A stretch of DNA of 64,000 nt from Molanna angustata (Eukaryota; Arthropoda; Insecta; Trichoptera; Molannidae), in NCBI GenBank assembly GCA_963576475.1, contig OY754972.1, forward strand, positions 9,005,562 through 9,069,561, in the 5' to 3' direction. Shown here piece after piece: positions 51,140-61,874 of this stretch (position 1 is its first letter; the number at the start of each line of letters is the position of its first letter). The notes under the pieces were generated by a model. The model ran no database searches and was not told the origin of the DNA. It was given only the letters and a program-made list of their open reading frames with translations. A program made the position numbers and the translations under genes.

Positions 51140-51420
51140 CGTTTGGAAAGTCATTACGTTTTTTCAACTGGTGAAAATGAATGGCGAAAATTAAAACAAC
51201 GAGAAGAAAGAGCCACAAAACGCATCCTGCAAAATAATTCTGTAGGCAAAGACTTCAGGGTAGACCGAGAAAGAGATTGATGGACAATGTCTCCCGAGAT
51301 CCGTATTTGCTGAATGCTTGTGATGCCTGGTAGTCTGCTGCTGACAGGAAGGCTTGGAAATCCATTGTTCAGGAGGCTAAAGATCTACCGTAGTTGTATG
51401 GCCATCGGAAGTAAGTAAGT
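51140..51420 (+). mobile_element. LINE group d C-terminal fragment, copy 2
   Basis: GAAGAAAGAGCCACAAAACG, CATCCTGCAAAATAATTCTG, AAGAGATTGATGGACAATGT, ACAGGAAGGCTTGGAAATCC and TGTATGGCCATCGGAAGTAA match 1,580-1,795. Frame is broken several times; an ERATKRILQNNSV-like peptide remains. Confidence 0.82.
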
Positions 51421-51870
51421 ATGATATTATACGCGATCACGAACGGTCGAATTCGATATACTTACATAATCCTTCAGCGATGTCACGAGTTATTGGTAAT
51501 TCAGCAATTTGCATCAATCAATACTTTATTTTGTCTTCATAATGTTCGACTGTCATTCCAGAAGGTTCTTCATCTTCGTCATCAAAATTACTGGAACGAA
51601 ATTAAACATAACAGTTTTGGCGCTGGTGTTCTTTCGATACATTTTTTTCATACACATCAAAATTTAAAACAGCATTCTAAAAAATCTTCCTTCTCCATAT
51701 TGTATTTATGGAGGTTATTTTCTTGTGATTGTTTTTATTGTTATTTTTTTGTGGTTGTTTTTATTGTTATTTTTTTGTGGTTGTTATTATGTCAATATGT
51801 AATGACTATGAAAATTATACAGTGAGTTGCTTCGGAACAGACACTGTCTAGTGAATCACTTATATTTTTA
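51421..51870. other. no gene; 27-bp tandem patch at 51,722-51,792
   Basis: TGTGGTTGTTTTTATTGTTA repeated about 2.5 times, which lengthens a 134-codon frame. That frame has no recognisable features. Confidence 0.55.
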
Positions 51871-51874
51871 TAGA

Positions 51875-52068
51875 TGGGTCGATGGCAGAGCGGTTAGCGC
51901 GCTGGGCTACTAATCCAGTGGTCGCGAGTTCGAATCCTGCCTCGACCGATTTCGTTCACCTATAGCATAAGCATTTATTTGCTTATTTTAGGGAACGTAG
52001 GAAGATGTATATGTACTTGTTTAACAAGGACATATTCATTTTAAAAAAAAAAAAAAAATATTTTCTTT
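51875..52068 (+). mobile_element. tRNA-derived SINE-2, full copy
   Basis: Nearly identical to 28,149-28,340: GGGTCGATGGCAGAGCGGTT, GGGCTACTAATCCAGTGGTC, GCGAGTTCGAATCCTGCCTC, then TAGGGAACGTAGGAAGATGT and an A17 tail. High identity suggests recent activity of the family. Confidence 0.92.
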
Positions 52069-52269
52069 ATAATAATAAAAAAAAATTGTAGGTGTCCATC
52101 AGAGGGTTTCCAGCAATCAAGGTGTCCACCTCCACAAATGGAAGATTTCTAATAGTAGGTATTCTGTAAAAAATATAAAAAATACTATAACTGATGTGTT
52201 TATACGCCAATATTTTTAACTTTGCTATGTGTCATCTGCTAAAGCCACCGCAACTCAGGGTAAATAATA

Positions 52270-52388
52270 ATAATAATAAACACTTCCTTGCACCCTGCGC
52301 AAATGGAGGGATTATTGCCATATGGCAATTCCTTCCAACTACGTTGTGTTTCCAGCCTCTATACTATGACATTAGTCTGGCGGTAACG
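52270..52388 (-). mobile_element. SINE-3 3' end, minus copy
   Basis: AATAATAATAATAAACACTT, CCTTGCACCCTGCGCAAATG, GAGGGATTATTGCCATATGG and CAATTCCTTCCAACTACGTT, TGTTTCCAGCC. Very close to 29,088-29,175. Confidence 0.78.
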
Positions 52389-52940
52389 GGCTCTTGGACC
52401 ATTGTAACAATGTGACTAATATTGTAATGTTGGTCGTGAAAAAATACAATTAAATCCTGTTTTAAAAGACGCATCGTCTTTCCGAACAACCTATTAGATA
52501 GAAGATTTTAAACTTAGTACCTATTTGTATATAATAACTGGTTTAGTTATTGGATGATTTATTTAAATGAAACATAACTTGTTATTAATATTATGGCTAT
52601 TTATTGAAATAGGTAACAACATCATGTCACCTTAAACCAACAGATCGCTACCGTATGACAACATATGCTAATAATCTTCCTAGCATTTTGTATCATTTAC
52701 ATATTTTAATGCTAGCTTTTAAAGCAGGTATGCATCAATCTATTCATACCTACATAATATTATATGTTCTTATATTTATATTATTTAGACAGTTTCATAA
52801 TAGGTATTGAATATAAGGAGACTTATTTAAAAATGTTATTAACTTAATATTGTTTTTTATTTTAATTTAAACAAAAAAAAAATATACAGTCACAAACAAT
52901 TTTTACAAAAAAAATAAAGGTATCGTATACCAATTTTGAG
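52389..52940. other. no gene recognised
   Basis: AT-rich; nothing identified. Confidence 0.45.
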
Positions 52941-52979
52941 TAAATTCACGACCAAGATCGTGGTGATCTTGATCATGAA

Positions 52980-53370
52980 ACCCCGGTCTTGGCCTTGCAT
53001 ACCCAGTCTAGGTCTTGGTCTTGCATACCCAGTCTTGGTCTTGCATACCCAGTCTTGGTCTTGCATACCCAGTCTTGGTCTTGCATACCCAGTCTAGGTT
53101 TTGCATACCCAGTCTAGGTCTTAGTCTTGCATACCCAGTCTTGGTCTTGCATACCCAGTCTTGATCTTGCATACCCAGTCTAGGTCTTGGTCTTGCATAC
53201 CCAGTCTTGGTCTTGCATACCCAGTCTTGGTCTTGCATACCCAGTCTAGGTTTTGCATACCCAGTCTAGGTCTTAGTCTTGCATACCCAGTCTTGGTCTT
53301 GCATACCCAGTCTTGATCTTGCATACCCAGTCTAGGTCTTGGTCTTGCATACCCAGTCTTGGTCTTGGAT
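52980..53370. repeat. 20-bp minisatellite with 152-bp higher-order unit
   Basis: CTTGCATACCCAGTCTTGGT and variants (TCTAGGT, TCTTGAT, with an extra CTTGGT/CTTAGT) repeat ~19 times. Diagnostic variants recur 152 bp apart: TCTAGGTTTTGC at 53,093 and 53,245, TTGATCTTGC at 53,161 and 53,313. Minus frames with MQDQDWVCKTKTGYARPR are by-products. The left flank GACCAAGATCGTGGTGATCT contains seed-like sequence. Confidence 0.95.
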
Positions 53371-53374
53371 ATTT

Positions 53375-54090
53375 TTATTTTTTTTATTTTCGTGTTAAAA
53401 TAAGTAATTGCAATGAATATGACAAACGATACCAGTGTGTATATAATACAATGTCGATAGTGTTCAGTCAACTGCCATGCAGGTAAATAATGCAGGTAAA
53501 TATTTCGTTCGTTCGGGAACAATTAGGTTTAACCTATATCAAAAAATGCGTAAAGAAAATATTATTATTTTAGACTAGGTCCCTACTACTTTTATTGTAT
53601 ATTTATTAATATTATTGGATCCTTGGATATAGATTTGCATAGGGGAAATATGGATAATTTAGACAACATGATATATTTGGAAAATTAACGTTGTCTTATT
53701 TCATTTTATATTTGTAAATTCAGAGTAGGTACCTACCTATCTGAGGATAATCAAGACTATAATAATTTTCTCTGCCTTTCTCTACGGTGTGGTGTAGAGA
53801 CGTACACTCTTAGAGAGTCAGAGGGAATGAGAATTCAATCTGTCTCTGTAGGTAGGTACTGAACGTGAGGTTTTTATTTTTTAACACATCTTAGCGAAAG
53901 GGGGATCAAAAATTGCGTATAAATATTAAGATTTTAACTGCATTTTAATTTTCAAATTCAACAGTAGGTACTTTTGGTCCTCTACTGATACTTGAAGCCA
54001 TACTACACACCTTCTACATATATACAACTTCAGTCATTCATGCTGTCTTGCTCGCACTCGCACTATCACATATTTTTTAACAGATTTTTA
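53375..54090. other. no gene recognised
   Basis: CTCTACGGTGTGGTGTAGAG is a small hairpin at about 53,777-53,797. Nothing else. Confidence 0.45.
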
Positions 54091-54094
54091 ATTA

Positions 54095-54375
54095 TCTCAA
54101 TAGAGACGAAGTTGGAATATTTAGTGTAGGAGAACCGGGAAATCAAGGCACCTACAGGGCTTACGACCTGTCATCGGCTGGTTTACGTGATCACTTTATG
54201 CGCTTGCGCAACGTTCACCAATTATGCCTTTTTAATGAGATCCCTATCAATTCAATTTTTGAAAGTTCTATATATTGAAATACTGAAATTCTTTTCTACA
54301 GCCATCTATGTGTGAAATTAAGAACAACATTCTTATTATTTTTTTTTATTTTTGTTGTAACGCCATCTATTGAGA
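54095..54375 (+). mobile_element. family H, complete copy 2 (reference)
   Basis: Bounded by TCTCAATAGA (54,095-54,104) and TCTATTGAGA (54,366-54,375). Core GGCACCTACAGGGCTTACGA, CCTGTCATCGGCTGGTTTAC, GTGATCACTTTATGCGCTTG and CGCAACGTTCACCAATTATG. Length 281 bp; no coding frame. Best-conserved copy in the window. Confidence 0.82.
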
Positions 54376-54399
54376 GAATTCACATATCTCTATCACATA

Positions 54400-54530
54400 T
54401 TTCACAGTACACAGGGCACACAGAGATACATTGTGATGAAACTTTCAGAATAAAATCTCAGCATAATCCTTATTGACAATCTGCAATAAAAAATTACTTT
54501 AAATATTACGAATAGATAACTCACGTAGTA
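54400..54530 (-). repeat. family I, reverse piece
   Basis: ACATTGTGATGAAACTTTCA, GAATAAAATCTCAG and AATATTACGAATAGATAACT are the reverse of 38,195-38,300. Confidence 0.6.
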
Positions 54531-54556
54531 AGGAGTAATTTTTTTGTATTTCCAAC

Positions 54557-54655
54557 TAGAAGAGAGCCGCAGAGTGCAGGGAGGAATGGCGACGGATTCT
54601 GAAGGAGGCCAAGGCCTATAACGGGCTGTAGGGCCAATGATGATGATGATGATAA
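54557..54655 (+). mobile_element. LINE group a 3' end, copy 3
   Basis: Frame RAAECREEWRRILKEAKAYN then GL and TAG, followed by GGGCCAATGATGATGATGAT. It is the terminal ~100 bp of the element seen at 41.8 kb, with a GAT tail. Confidence 0.85.
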
Positions 54656-55205
54656 ATATTACGAGTCTTTAACTCCCCACTTGGGGTAGTGAGGAGTAAA
54701 AACAAGTAAGCGACTTTGAGTTACAAAACGACCAAATTGTAAGTGTACGAGTGGTTCAATATGCCCGCATCACCTCCCGTTTAAGTAGGTATTTCATTAT
54801 AATAATTTATGTTGCTTTTCAACCTTAGCCACTGTGGGATGCCGGTTGATATCATGGCTCGGATTCCAATCTATTGTGTTCGGTTGCCGGACCGGGATGT
54901 CGACCAAAAAGAAGAGAAAATACAACGAGACCTTTATAATGTTTCATAATATCGCTTGTCGTTTCGAATCGCAAATAATAATTTATCCCCGGCGAAATTA
55001 ATAAAATTAGCATGAAAACTGCCGTGGACCGAAGATGTGATCTTTCAGACTATTTTGATTCAGACAGTACCAAGCACATTCAGACATCTTGGAAATAAAC
55101 ATTTATTATCTTCTTCGTCCTTTGTGTAGATATTGAGATTTGTTTATGCCGCTGAGATGGTAGTCTCCTGTGATGAGTATCGCCAACTATCAGGACACTA
55201 TTTTG
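54656..55205. other. no gene; unique GC-richer patch 54,830-55,030
   Basis: GTGTTCGGTTGCCGGACCGG, ATGTCGACC: non-repetitive; stops in all frames. ACTCCCCACTTGGGGTAGTG at 54,672 resembles the inverted ends at 48,257. Confidence 0.45.
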
Positions 55206-55209
55206 ACAA

Positions 55210-55650
55210 ATTTAATCTTCTTCTTCGTCTGGTTTTAGGCCGAGGGCCTGTTTTTTCAGTTGGAAACTGCCTCTTGTGATCTGGAGTTCCAGCTGTCACT
55301 CCATCTTTTTGCTGGTCTCCCCCTTGCTCTACGACCCTCCGGAACTTCCTTGGAGACAATTTTGGATAGTCGCGTGTTTACGTTCTCTCGACATGGTCTC
55401 TCCATTGACGCCTTCGCCCTCTACCCCAGCGGATGATGTCGTCTACATCGCATCTTCTCCTTATATCCTCGTTCCGGATATAAGTTACGCCCACTATGGA
55501 GCGCAGTGTCCTCATTTCAGTAGTCCAGAGAAGATTTTTTGTTCTGATGGTATCGGTTCTGGCTTCGATGGCATAGGTTATTATGGGTCTTCACTGTCAC
55601 GCAGCAGCTATAACGGCTGCATTATCGGTATGTTCTTTACTTTAACCTCG
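55210..55650 (-). mobile_element. LINE group c C-terminal fragment, longest minus copy
   Basis: Minus strand: MRTLRSIVGVTYIRNEDI, RRRCDVDDIIRWGRGRRRQW, RDHVERTRLSKIV, EGRRARGRPAKRWSDSWNSR and SQEAVSN, then KNRP and the AGAAGAAG 3' tail (TCTTCTTCTTCG at 55,218). Colinear with 12,560-12,950 but with at least one frame change. Confidence 0.85.
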
Positions 55651-55744
55651 TTATATAGATCATTGAATTGATCACAAATTTAATGACAATTTTTTTTTCA
55701 ACATTCCATACAAACCTATGACCTGGCCATAAAAAAATCTTGCG

Positions 55745-55812
55745 GATCTTAGCTTTAAACTATTTCAATATGTTAAGAGAAATAAATTTTCTTGAACAAA
55801 TCGATAGGTGGA
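55745..55812 (+). mobile_element. family F right-end scrap
   Basis: TTTCAATATGTTAAGAGAAA, TAAATTTTCTTGAACAAATC, GATAGGTGG keeps the terminal stem-loop and a mutated terminus. Confidence 0.7.
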
Positions 55813-55904
55813 ACTCATTACAATCAAATTGAACTACATAATTATAAATATAATAGATATAGGTATACCTACTATATAGTTATGACGATTTGTTTAAAAA
55901 TCTC

Positions 55905-56155
55905 AATACTTTCAATAGAGACGAATATGGAATATGAAAGAAGAACCAGGAACTCAAGGCACCTACAGGACTTACGACCTGTCATCGTCATTTTACGTGA
56001 TCACTTTGTGTGCTTGCGCAACGTTCACCAATTATGCCTTCTTATTGAGTTCCCTTATCAATACAATTTTTGAAAGTTCTAAATATTTCTATAATGGGAT
56101 AGAATTCGTATGGAAATAATACATTTTTACTATGACCATCTATGAAATAACGAAG
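55905..56155 (+). mobile_element. family H, copy lacking the right terminus
   Basis: TTTCAATAGAGACGAATATG, GGCACCTACAGGACTTACGA, TTTTACGTGATCACTTTGTG and CGCAACGTTCACCAATTATG; ends near GACCATCTATGAAATAACG without the expected TATTGAGA. Confidence 0.78.
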
Positions 56156-56450
56156 AAAACCATTTTTTAATATGCGGCAAATTTTTACACATTATAATGT
56201 ACATGAAGTTTAATAAATAAAATAAAATATGTAATTTTGGTTTTGAATCATGCCATGAAGCATTTCATGTACCTACCTATTAAAATTAAAATATTAAATT
56301 ATATTTTTTGTTTGACAGAAAATAGGTTTAGATCATTTAAAATTTTATGTATATTTATATATATTTTATGTATGTATATTTGTTCTTGTATTAAAACAAT
56401 TTTCGTTGCTCGGTTTTGTATTTATTATATTTTTTTTTTATTTCAGTTTC
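56156..56450. other. no gene recognised
   Basis: AT-rich; a 78-codon frame has no recognisable features. Confidence 0.45.
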
Positions 56451-56451
56451 A

Positions 56452-56679
56452 TCACGTTAAAATAAAGTCATAGGAGAGTGCGCGATTGTGCGATTCTATT
56501 ATCGTTTTATAAATAAGTAGACATGTTTCTTTATTTATGTATTTTATTATTCCGCGAAGCAATGACACCTTTTTGGACATTTTTGTGATAACTAGTTTAT
56601 TTAAGTTATGTCTCAAGGAGGTGGGTAAATCTTGTACAATTTGTAGATACCTAAAGTCTGATTTTTTTAAGAGTGCCAA
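56452..56679 (-). mobile_element. LINE RT fragment
   Basis: Minus frame includes LNKLVITKMSKKVSLLRGII, KYINKETCLLIYKTIIESH. This is the RT thumb segment '..K.IG.L..IR.YL..ETRLLLYKS.I.PH' that follows the catalytic domain. 75 codons, no stop, both ends truncated. Group uncertain. Confidence 0.65.
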
Positions 56680-56686
56680 AGCTCAT

Positions 56687-57246
56687 AGGGTGACCATGGT
56701 GTAAAAGAAAAAAATATAATGGGATTTTTTTTATCATTTCATGATATAAAACGGTTGTAACTTTCACATGCATATATCTTCAAAACCTTCAAATCTTTTC
56801 ATACCTATTCTTACTCCCGGTACCATGCGGCTTTAATGGGTTTATATTATTAGGTATTTTCTGCAAATGTTAATGGGCGTTAATGGGCATCTCCTGGGAA
56901 GGTAATATTTAAACAAAATATTTATTTGATACTTTTTATTAGGAAAATAAAAGAATACATTATGAAGTAATTAATCCTTATAATAATAAACAGTTACATA
57001 TTATTTTACAAAATAATAAATTATATTATACAAAATATTTACATAATAGTTCATTGAGGCAAACACACATACATAAATAATATATCTATGTAACTAATAC
57101 AAATAAATAATGGACACTTATTCTATACTAAGACGGTGATAACACATGTTTATAATAATAATTATATATCGATATTAAACAAAAAATAAAATACATAAGT
57201 TAGAAATAAAAAATGAAATTCTTAATTTAGAACACATGGTCACCAT
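56687..57246. mobile_element. possible ~560-bp element with GGTGACCATG inverted ends
   Basis: AGGGTGACCATGGTGTA (56,687) and ACACATGGTCACCATA (57,232-57,247) are near reverse complements. The interior is AT-rich with no frame. A TTAATGGGCGTTAATGGGCA direct repeat lies at 56,870-56,890. Ends are short, so chance cannot be excluded. Confidence 0.4.
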
Positions 57247-57319
57247 AAAAAATCAAACGTGCGCTCACTTCGAGAGATGTATACGTACTGTCGGGTTTGT
57301 TAATGTTTGTTGTTAAGGA

Positions 57320-57645
57320 CACCAAATGGTGTAAACCAATCAGCAACCACGAGTCTACAGTAAATACAGTAGCGTCTAGCCCCTGAGTTTCTTTTCTGCA
57401 TTCTTAGGTTAGGTTTAAGTTTGTGTATAATAATAATAGCGACTCGCGTGAGCGAGTTGCTTTATAAATTGAATTATAAATTATTATAAATTAAATATAT
57501 AATATTCTTTTAATTTTTCGCATTTAATATAAAATTTCACAGCTCATTTGACTTAATACTACGAGATCTCAACCAATCAGAGAGCCAACCGGAAACAGAA
57601 TGCAAACGGGTAGACTCTAGTCGTAAATACTATGTATTTTTTTTT
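57320..57645. repeat. two related segments around a GC hairpin
   Basis: AACCAATCAGCAACCACGAG, TCTACAGTAAATAC (57,334-57,367) and AACCAATCAGAGAGCCAACC ... GACTCTAGTCGTAAATAC (57,571-57,632) share order. GCGACTCGCGTGAGCGAGTTGC-type hairpin (arms GCGACTCGC / GCGAGTTGC) lies between, at 57,430-57,451. Confidence 0.4.
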
Positions 57646-58248
57646 GTTTATGTATAGAATTGTCACTTTAAAAAAAATCAGACTTTACCTATATGGTCAA
57701 TTTGTTCCTTCTTTTAACCAAAAATTCAAATTAGTTTAAATACTTTATTAATATTTCAGTAGGTACCTAAACATTCACTATATGTACTAAAAAAGAAACG
57801 TTATTATCCAAAGTTTCCTTTTGTCTTATTATACATATGTGCATTGCATTATTGATATAAAACCTTTTTTTATTTTTATGTACCTACCAACTCTTTTAAT
57901 GTCTTTGCCATTGCTATGTGTATTTTTTAATACAAATCAGATATGCATATTTAATTAACATAAGTTATATTCGATCTCCACGTGATATCGTGGATAAGAA
58001 CAAAAACAAAAATATTAATAATTAATTACTATTATGAGAATGGAAGAAGTCATTGGTCCATTCCGATTCGTATCAGATAAATCCAAAATATCGAACTATT
58101 AATATCATTCAAACGGCAGTCTCATCAATCATTCACTTGAAAGTGTTTATCCATTAAAATGTGTTATGAGATAGGATTTTGATGTTATTTAAATATGAAT
58201 TATTAATATTTGCATTCGGCTTATCCAACTAGACTAGTTTTAATCATG
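57646..58248. other. no gene recognised
   Basis: Nothing identified. Confidence 0.45.
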
Positions 58249-58249
58249 T

Positions 58250-58325
58250 TCTGTACCAGGCGTAATTTAACACTAGCGGGTTTATTGCCTAATGGCAATT
58301 TCTTCCAACCAACCAGAGTACTTAA
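58250..58325 (-). mobile_element. SINE-3 3' end, minus copy
   Basis: ACACTAGCGGGTTTATTGCC, TAATGGCAATTTCTTCCAAC, CAACCAGAGTA. Confidence 0.75.
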
Positions 58326-59640
58326 ATATAAATGAGTAAATGTAATACAACGTGTACCTAATTTGGCAATTATTATAACATTAGATACAAAAAAATTGGA
58401 TTGACAAAAAAAAAACAAAAAAAAGATTGAAATTTGTAGGTTAAAAACAGTTTAATTTATATAAATAAGATTATTTTAACTACGCTTCTTCGTCAGGTTA
58501 TAAATGAAGTACATATAATGTGGTTACAAGAGTGGCTGATACATTTTAGCTATTGGAAACATAATGATAATTGTACCATTGTATATAATATTTAAAGATA
58601 AGCCTTTTTTACCTTATCAACTTTCATGATAGCAACTGTACCACTATAACATTCGTTGCAACAACAATCATTTATACCTACGTACTAATTGTTTCAATTT
58701 TTTTTTATGTGTATGTATAGTTGTATATTGATGTTTTTGACATGTTAATATGAAGCAAGCTGTGGATTTTTTTGTTATTAATGTATTTTGTATATATGTA
58801 TTATTAATTCTCTGTGCGTTTCCTTTAATAAAATAAAATAAATCTTATCAACATTTTGATAGTCGAGAAACAAATCCTTAAAATAAAACTTAGGTAGTAT
58901 TTAAAAAAAATAAGTTGAAATAAAAAATGAAATTTTATCAGCAATTGTCGTTTGCATAAAATAATTATTAAAATTAAATTTATTGAATTGAAAATAAACA
59001 TTAAGAAATAAAAAGACTTGAGTAATAGAGTCGTATCAAAATAATTTATTACAAAAATAATTCCTCACCAATTTCCAATAATTAACAGACACCATTAAGA
59101 ATTTCATTTGGGATCTTCATCAACTCATATTACAAGGTGAAAAATAAATGTATTTTATGTTCATTGTATGTTAATAGAATATCCCTTAAAGTCCACACAA
59201 ATTCCATCACCAAATGATATGGTCGTCGTGAATAGTGATGAGCGAGGTAATGACCAACATTAAATACTATGTTTATGATAAATGACATTTATCTGATCCG
59301 ACAAAAAAGTACGACCAAAACTAACACTATATCGAACTTAGAAAAGCCAAGAGCATTTTGAATAACAATACTGTTGTTAATTAATCATACACAAAAAATA
59401 AAAAGAGTATCACATCAAGATCAACCATCGAGAAGAATACATAGTACAATAAAATATATAGATATTAAATGCAAAAAACATGAATAAAACATAAAATCAA
59501 CCCACCATCCAAATCCACCACCAGATCAACAACCGAAAATAAAACATAATATAAAACATGTATACAATAAAAAATAGAATTAAAACGTACCTACATAATT
59601 AAATTAGACCATCAAAAAAATATATATACTTATATTTGAT
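58326..59640. other. no gene; possible LINE tail at 58,640-58,850
   Basis: GTGCGTTTCCTTTAATAAAA plus TAAAATAAATC looks like a LINE terminus. The remaining ~1 kb is A-rich with no frame. A loose ATCAACCATCGAGAAGAAT-type word recurs at 59,420, 59,515 and 60,130. Confidence 0.4.
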
Positions 59641-59822
59641 TTATTTAACATTGTTTCTTTTATTTGTTTTTTTATTTATTTTATTTTATTTATTTTATTT
59701 TTTTTATTTATTTTATTTATTTTATTTATTTTTTTCATTTATTTGATTTATTTTATTATATTATTTTTTAAATTTTTTTTTATATTATTTATTTTATTTG
59801 TTATAAGTATTTATTTTATATT
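59640..59822. repeat. TTTTATTTATTT low-complexity tract
   Basis: About 180 bp made almost only of T and A in TTTAT blocks. It forms the tail side of the minus-strand SINE-1 that follows. Confidence 0.9.
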
Positions 59823-59995
59823 AATTCTCGGGCAACTAACAGGTAGGTACCTACAATGTCAAATATTTACTAAACACGTATTCAATTATAAATTGTCACA
59901 TTCTGGAGACTTTATATAAATCTTTTTACAGATCCAGACTGTATAATTAAATAATCAAAAACTGTGTCTACACCGGAAATCGAATACATTATACA
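59815..59995 (-). mobile_element. SINE-1, minus copy lacking the head
   Basis: TTCTCGGGCAACTAACAGGT, TTGTCACATTCTGGAGACTT, ACAGATCCAGACTG and AAAAACTGTGTCTACACCGG, AAATCGAATAC: body plus a decayed B-box; the A-box side is gone. Confidence 0.82.
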
Positions 59996-60272
59996 TATAT
60001 TTTATGTCAAAACTTTACTACTTATACTGTGAGGGTTCGAATCGAATCGATACATCATACATAATATCCTAATAATATTCTATGTCAAAACATATAAATA
60101 AAACATAAATAATTAAATAAGGAACGTCAAATCAACAATCGAGAAGAATGCAAAAAATCTATAAAATGAAATAAAATAAATATAATTAAATTAGACTATC
60201 AAGAATACAAAAAAAATATATTAAATAAAAAAAAGATAAATAAAACATTAATAATAAAATTAGACCATCTGT

Positions 60273-60439
60273 CCCTTAGACTATGTGTCATTTAGCTCAA
60301 GAAAAGAAACAAAAAAATATAACTCAGTGTATGGAAGTGACAGTTGCCAGTCACGTGACAGGCATCTGTCACTTCCATTACTTTGAATTATCTTTTCTTG
60401 TTTATTTTCTTGAGCTAAATGACAAGTTGTCTAGGGGGG
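60273..60439. mobile_element. ~166-bp fold-back element
   Basis: CCCTTAGACTATGTGTCATT, TAGCTCAAGAAAA faces TTTTCTTGAGCTAAATGACA, AGTTGTCTAGGGGG. Inner arms ATGGAAGTGACAG / CTGTCACTTCCAT also pair. The centre contains GTCACGTGAC (60,350-60,359). Hairpin MITE; no coding content. Confidence 0.85.
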
Positions 60440-60587
60440 CTGATCCACAACCGATAAGAAAACAAAAAAATATATATATGCAAAAAAATGGAAATATAAC
60501 ATTTCGAAATGTAAAATGTTTTTGACAAGTCTTCTGTCGTTTAAAATAATATTCTTATTTTTTACAAAACGATAAGGGGAAAGAAAA

Positions 60588-60653
60588 AGGCCTATTTCGC
60601 CTTGTTAGGGCATTTACTAGCTTATGCCCTAACAAGGCGAAATATATAGGCCT
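60588..60653. mobile_element. 66-bp hairpin
   Basis: AGGCCTATTTCGCCTTGTTA, GGGCAT - TTACTAGCTT - ATGCCCTAACAAGGCGAAAT, ATATAGGCCT. Stem ~27 bp with one small bulge. Could be the two ends of a larger element joined after internal deletion, or a structured RNA-like palindrome. Confidence 0.8.
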
Positions 60654-60659
60654 ATCACC

Positions 60660-61188
60660 CATAATAAAATTCATCTAGAATCAAAACGTGGTTTACTTTT
60701 AATTATAGATATAACTTATAATGGAATTCTACAAAATAAAAACTTCGTCGATCATTAATTTAGGCTTATGTTTTTATGATTTGGTCAAATCTTTATGTGT
60801 GCTCATCTCTATCTACCTATGACACGTGTGTAGTATTGACTAGGACACTAACAGTTAAGTGTATATTGTTAATATAGGGTTATGGTTTTAGAAATTAGCG
60901 CCCACGTGTTGAAGAATCAACATTACTTTGATTTTATCTCGTCTGCACATATCGTATTCATCTTAATGCTATTCTAATAATATATTTCTATATCTGACTA
61001 AGTGTGTGTCTGTATGTGTGTCTGTGTGTTGTATATTTTTTTCTTCTATTCCCGCGTCATGTTCACTAAATGTAATCTCAATCGATCAATTAATTTTAAT
61101 TTCTTATAATGTATGCATTATAGTCGTTAGCATGGACGTAGCATGATGGCCGAATTGAGAAATATTGAAATTATTATTTATTTTATTT
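60660..61188. other. no gene recognised
   Basis: GTGTGTGTCTGTATGTGTGT-type run at 61,002-61,030. Otherwise nothing. Confidence 0.45.
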
Positions 61189-61189
61189 A

Positions 61190-61535
61190 CCTTTTATCAC
61201 ACCATATTTATAATGACAACAATAAGTAGATTATTGCTGCCCAACTAGGAAATCCTGTTCTAGGACTAGAAGTTTACAATTTCTATTGACAATTATATGC
61301 AATTATGAACCAGGTGATTGTTCCCGTTCGACATTAAATATGTACACAATCTCAACTTTCTGCACTCACAATCATTACCTCAACAAACATAATATGGGCT
61401 CACACAAAACAGATCAACCAGGTCCCAATGTCCGCCATAATATCTGTCATAATTCCAATCACTGACGCGATTTTTATTTCAGTGCCATAGAAAGAGACTA
61501 GTTAACTATGTTGGTGTTTAATCAAATTTAGTTTT
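61190..61535 (-). repeat. family G, near-complete minus copy
   Basis: GCTGCCCAACTAGGAAATCC, GAACCAGGTGATTGTTCCCG, CTGCACTCACAATCATTACC, CACAAAACAGATCAACCAGG and AGAGACTAGTTAACTATGTT are the reverse of 13,070-13,345 along its full length. Confidence 0.82.
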
Positions 61536-61544
61536 GGATCAAAT

Positions 61545-61806
61545 TATCGCTCTGAGGCACCGGCTTAGAATAGTGGTTCCACTCTTTTTTATTTCGGGTA
61601 ATTGAAAATATAACAGGCAAAATAACATCTCACATAGTATAGCTATGAGGTTCACCACCTATTCTGAATGTAGTGCCTTTTTATGTGAGACGACATTTGT
61701 GTGTGGGCATACACGCATGTGTCGTGCTTTATTTTATAAAATATGCACACCCACACACCTGTCGTCGGTTACCCCACATTGTGGGATACGCCGTGATGGT
61801 ATGAAA
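61545..61806 (+). repeat. family D, near-complete plus copy
   Basis: TCTGAGGCACCGGCTTAGAA, ATCTCACATAGTATAGCTAT, GAGGTTCACCACCTATTCTG, GTCGGTTACCCCACATTGTG and GGATACGCCGTGATGGTATG. Confidence 0.85.
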
Positions 61807-61874
61807 AATTATCGTTCTACACATTTTTGGATTTGTTGCTTGATTGGTAAGTGTACCTACATATGTATATTATG

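Noticed and set aside
53008..53522. Repeat protein with QDQDWVCKTKTGYARP units (minus strand)
   Set aside because: A translation of the 20-bp minisatellite; frames switch with unit-length variants.
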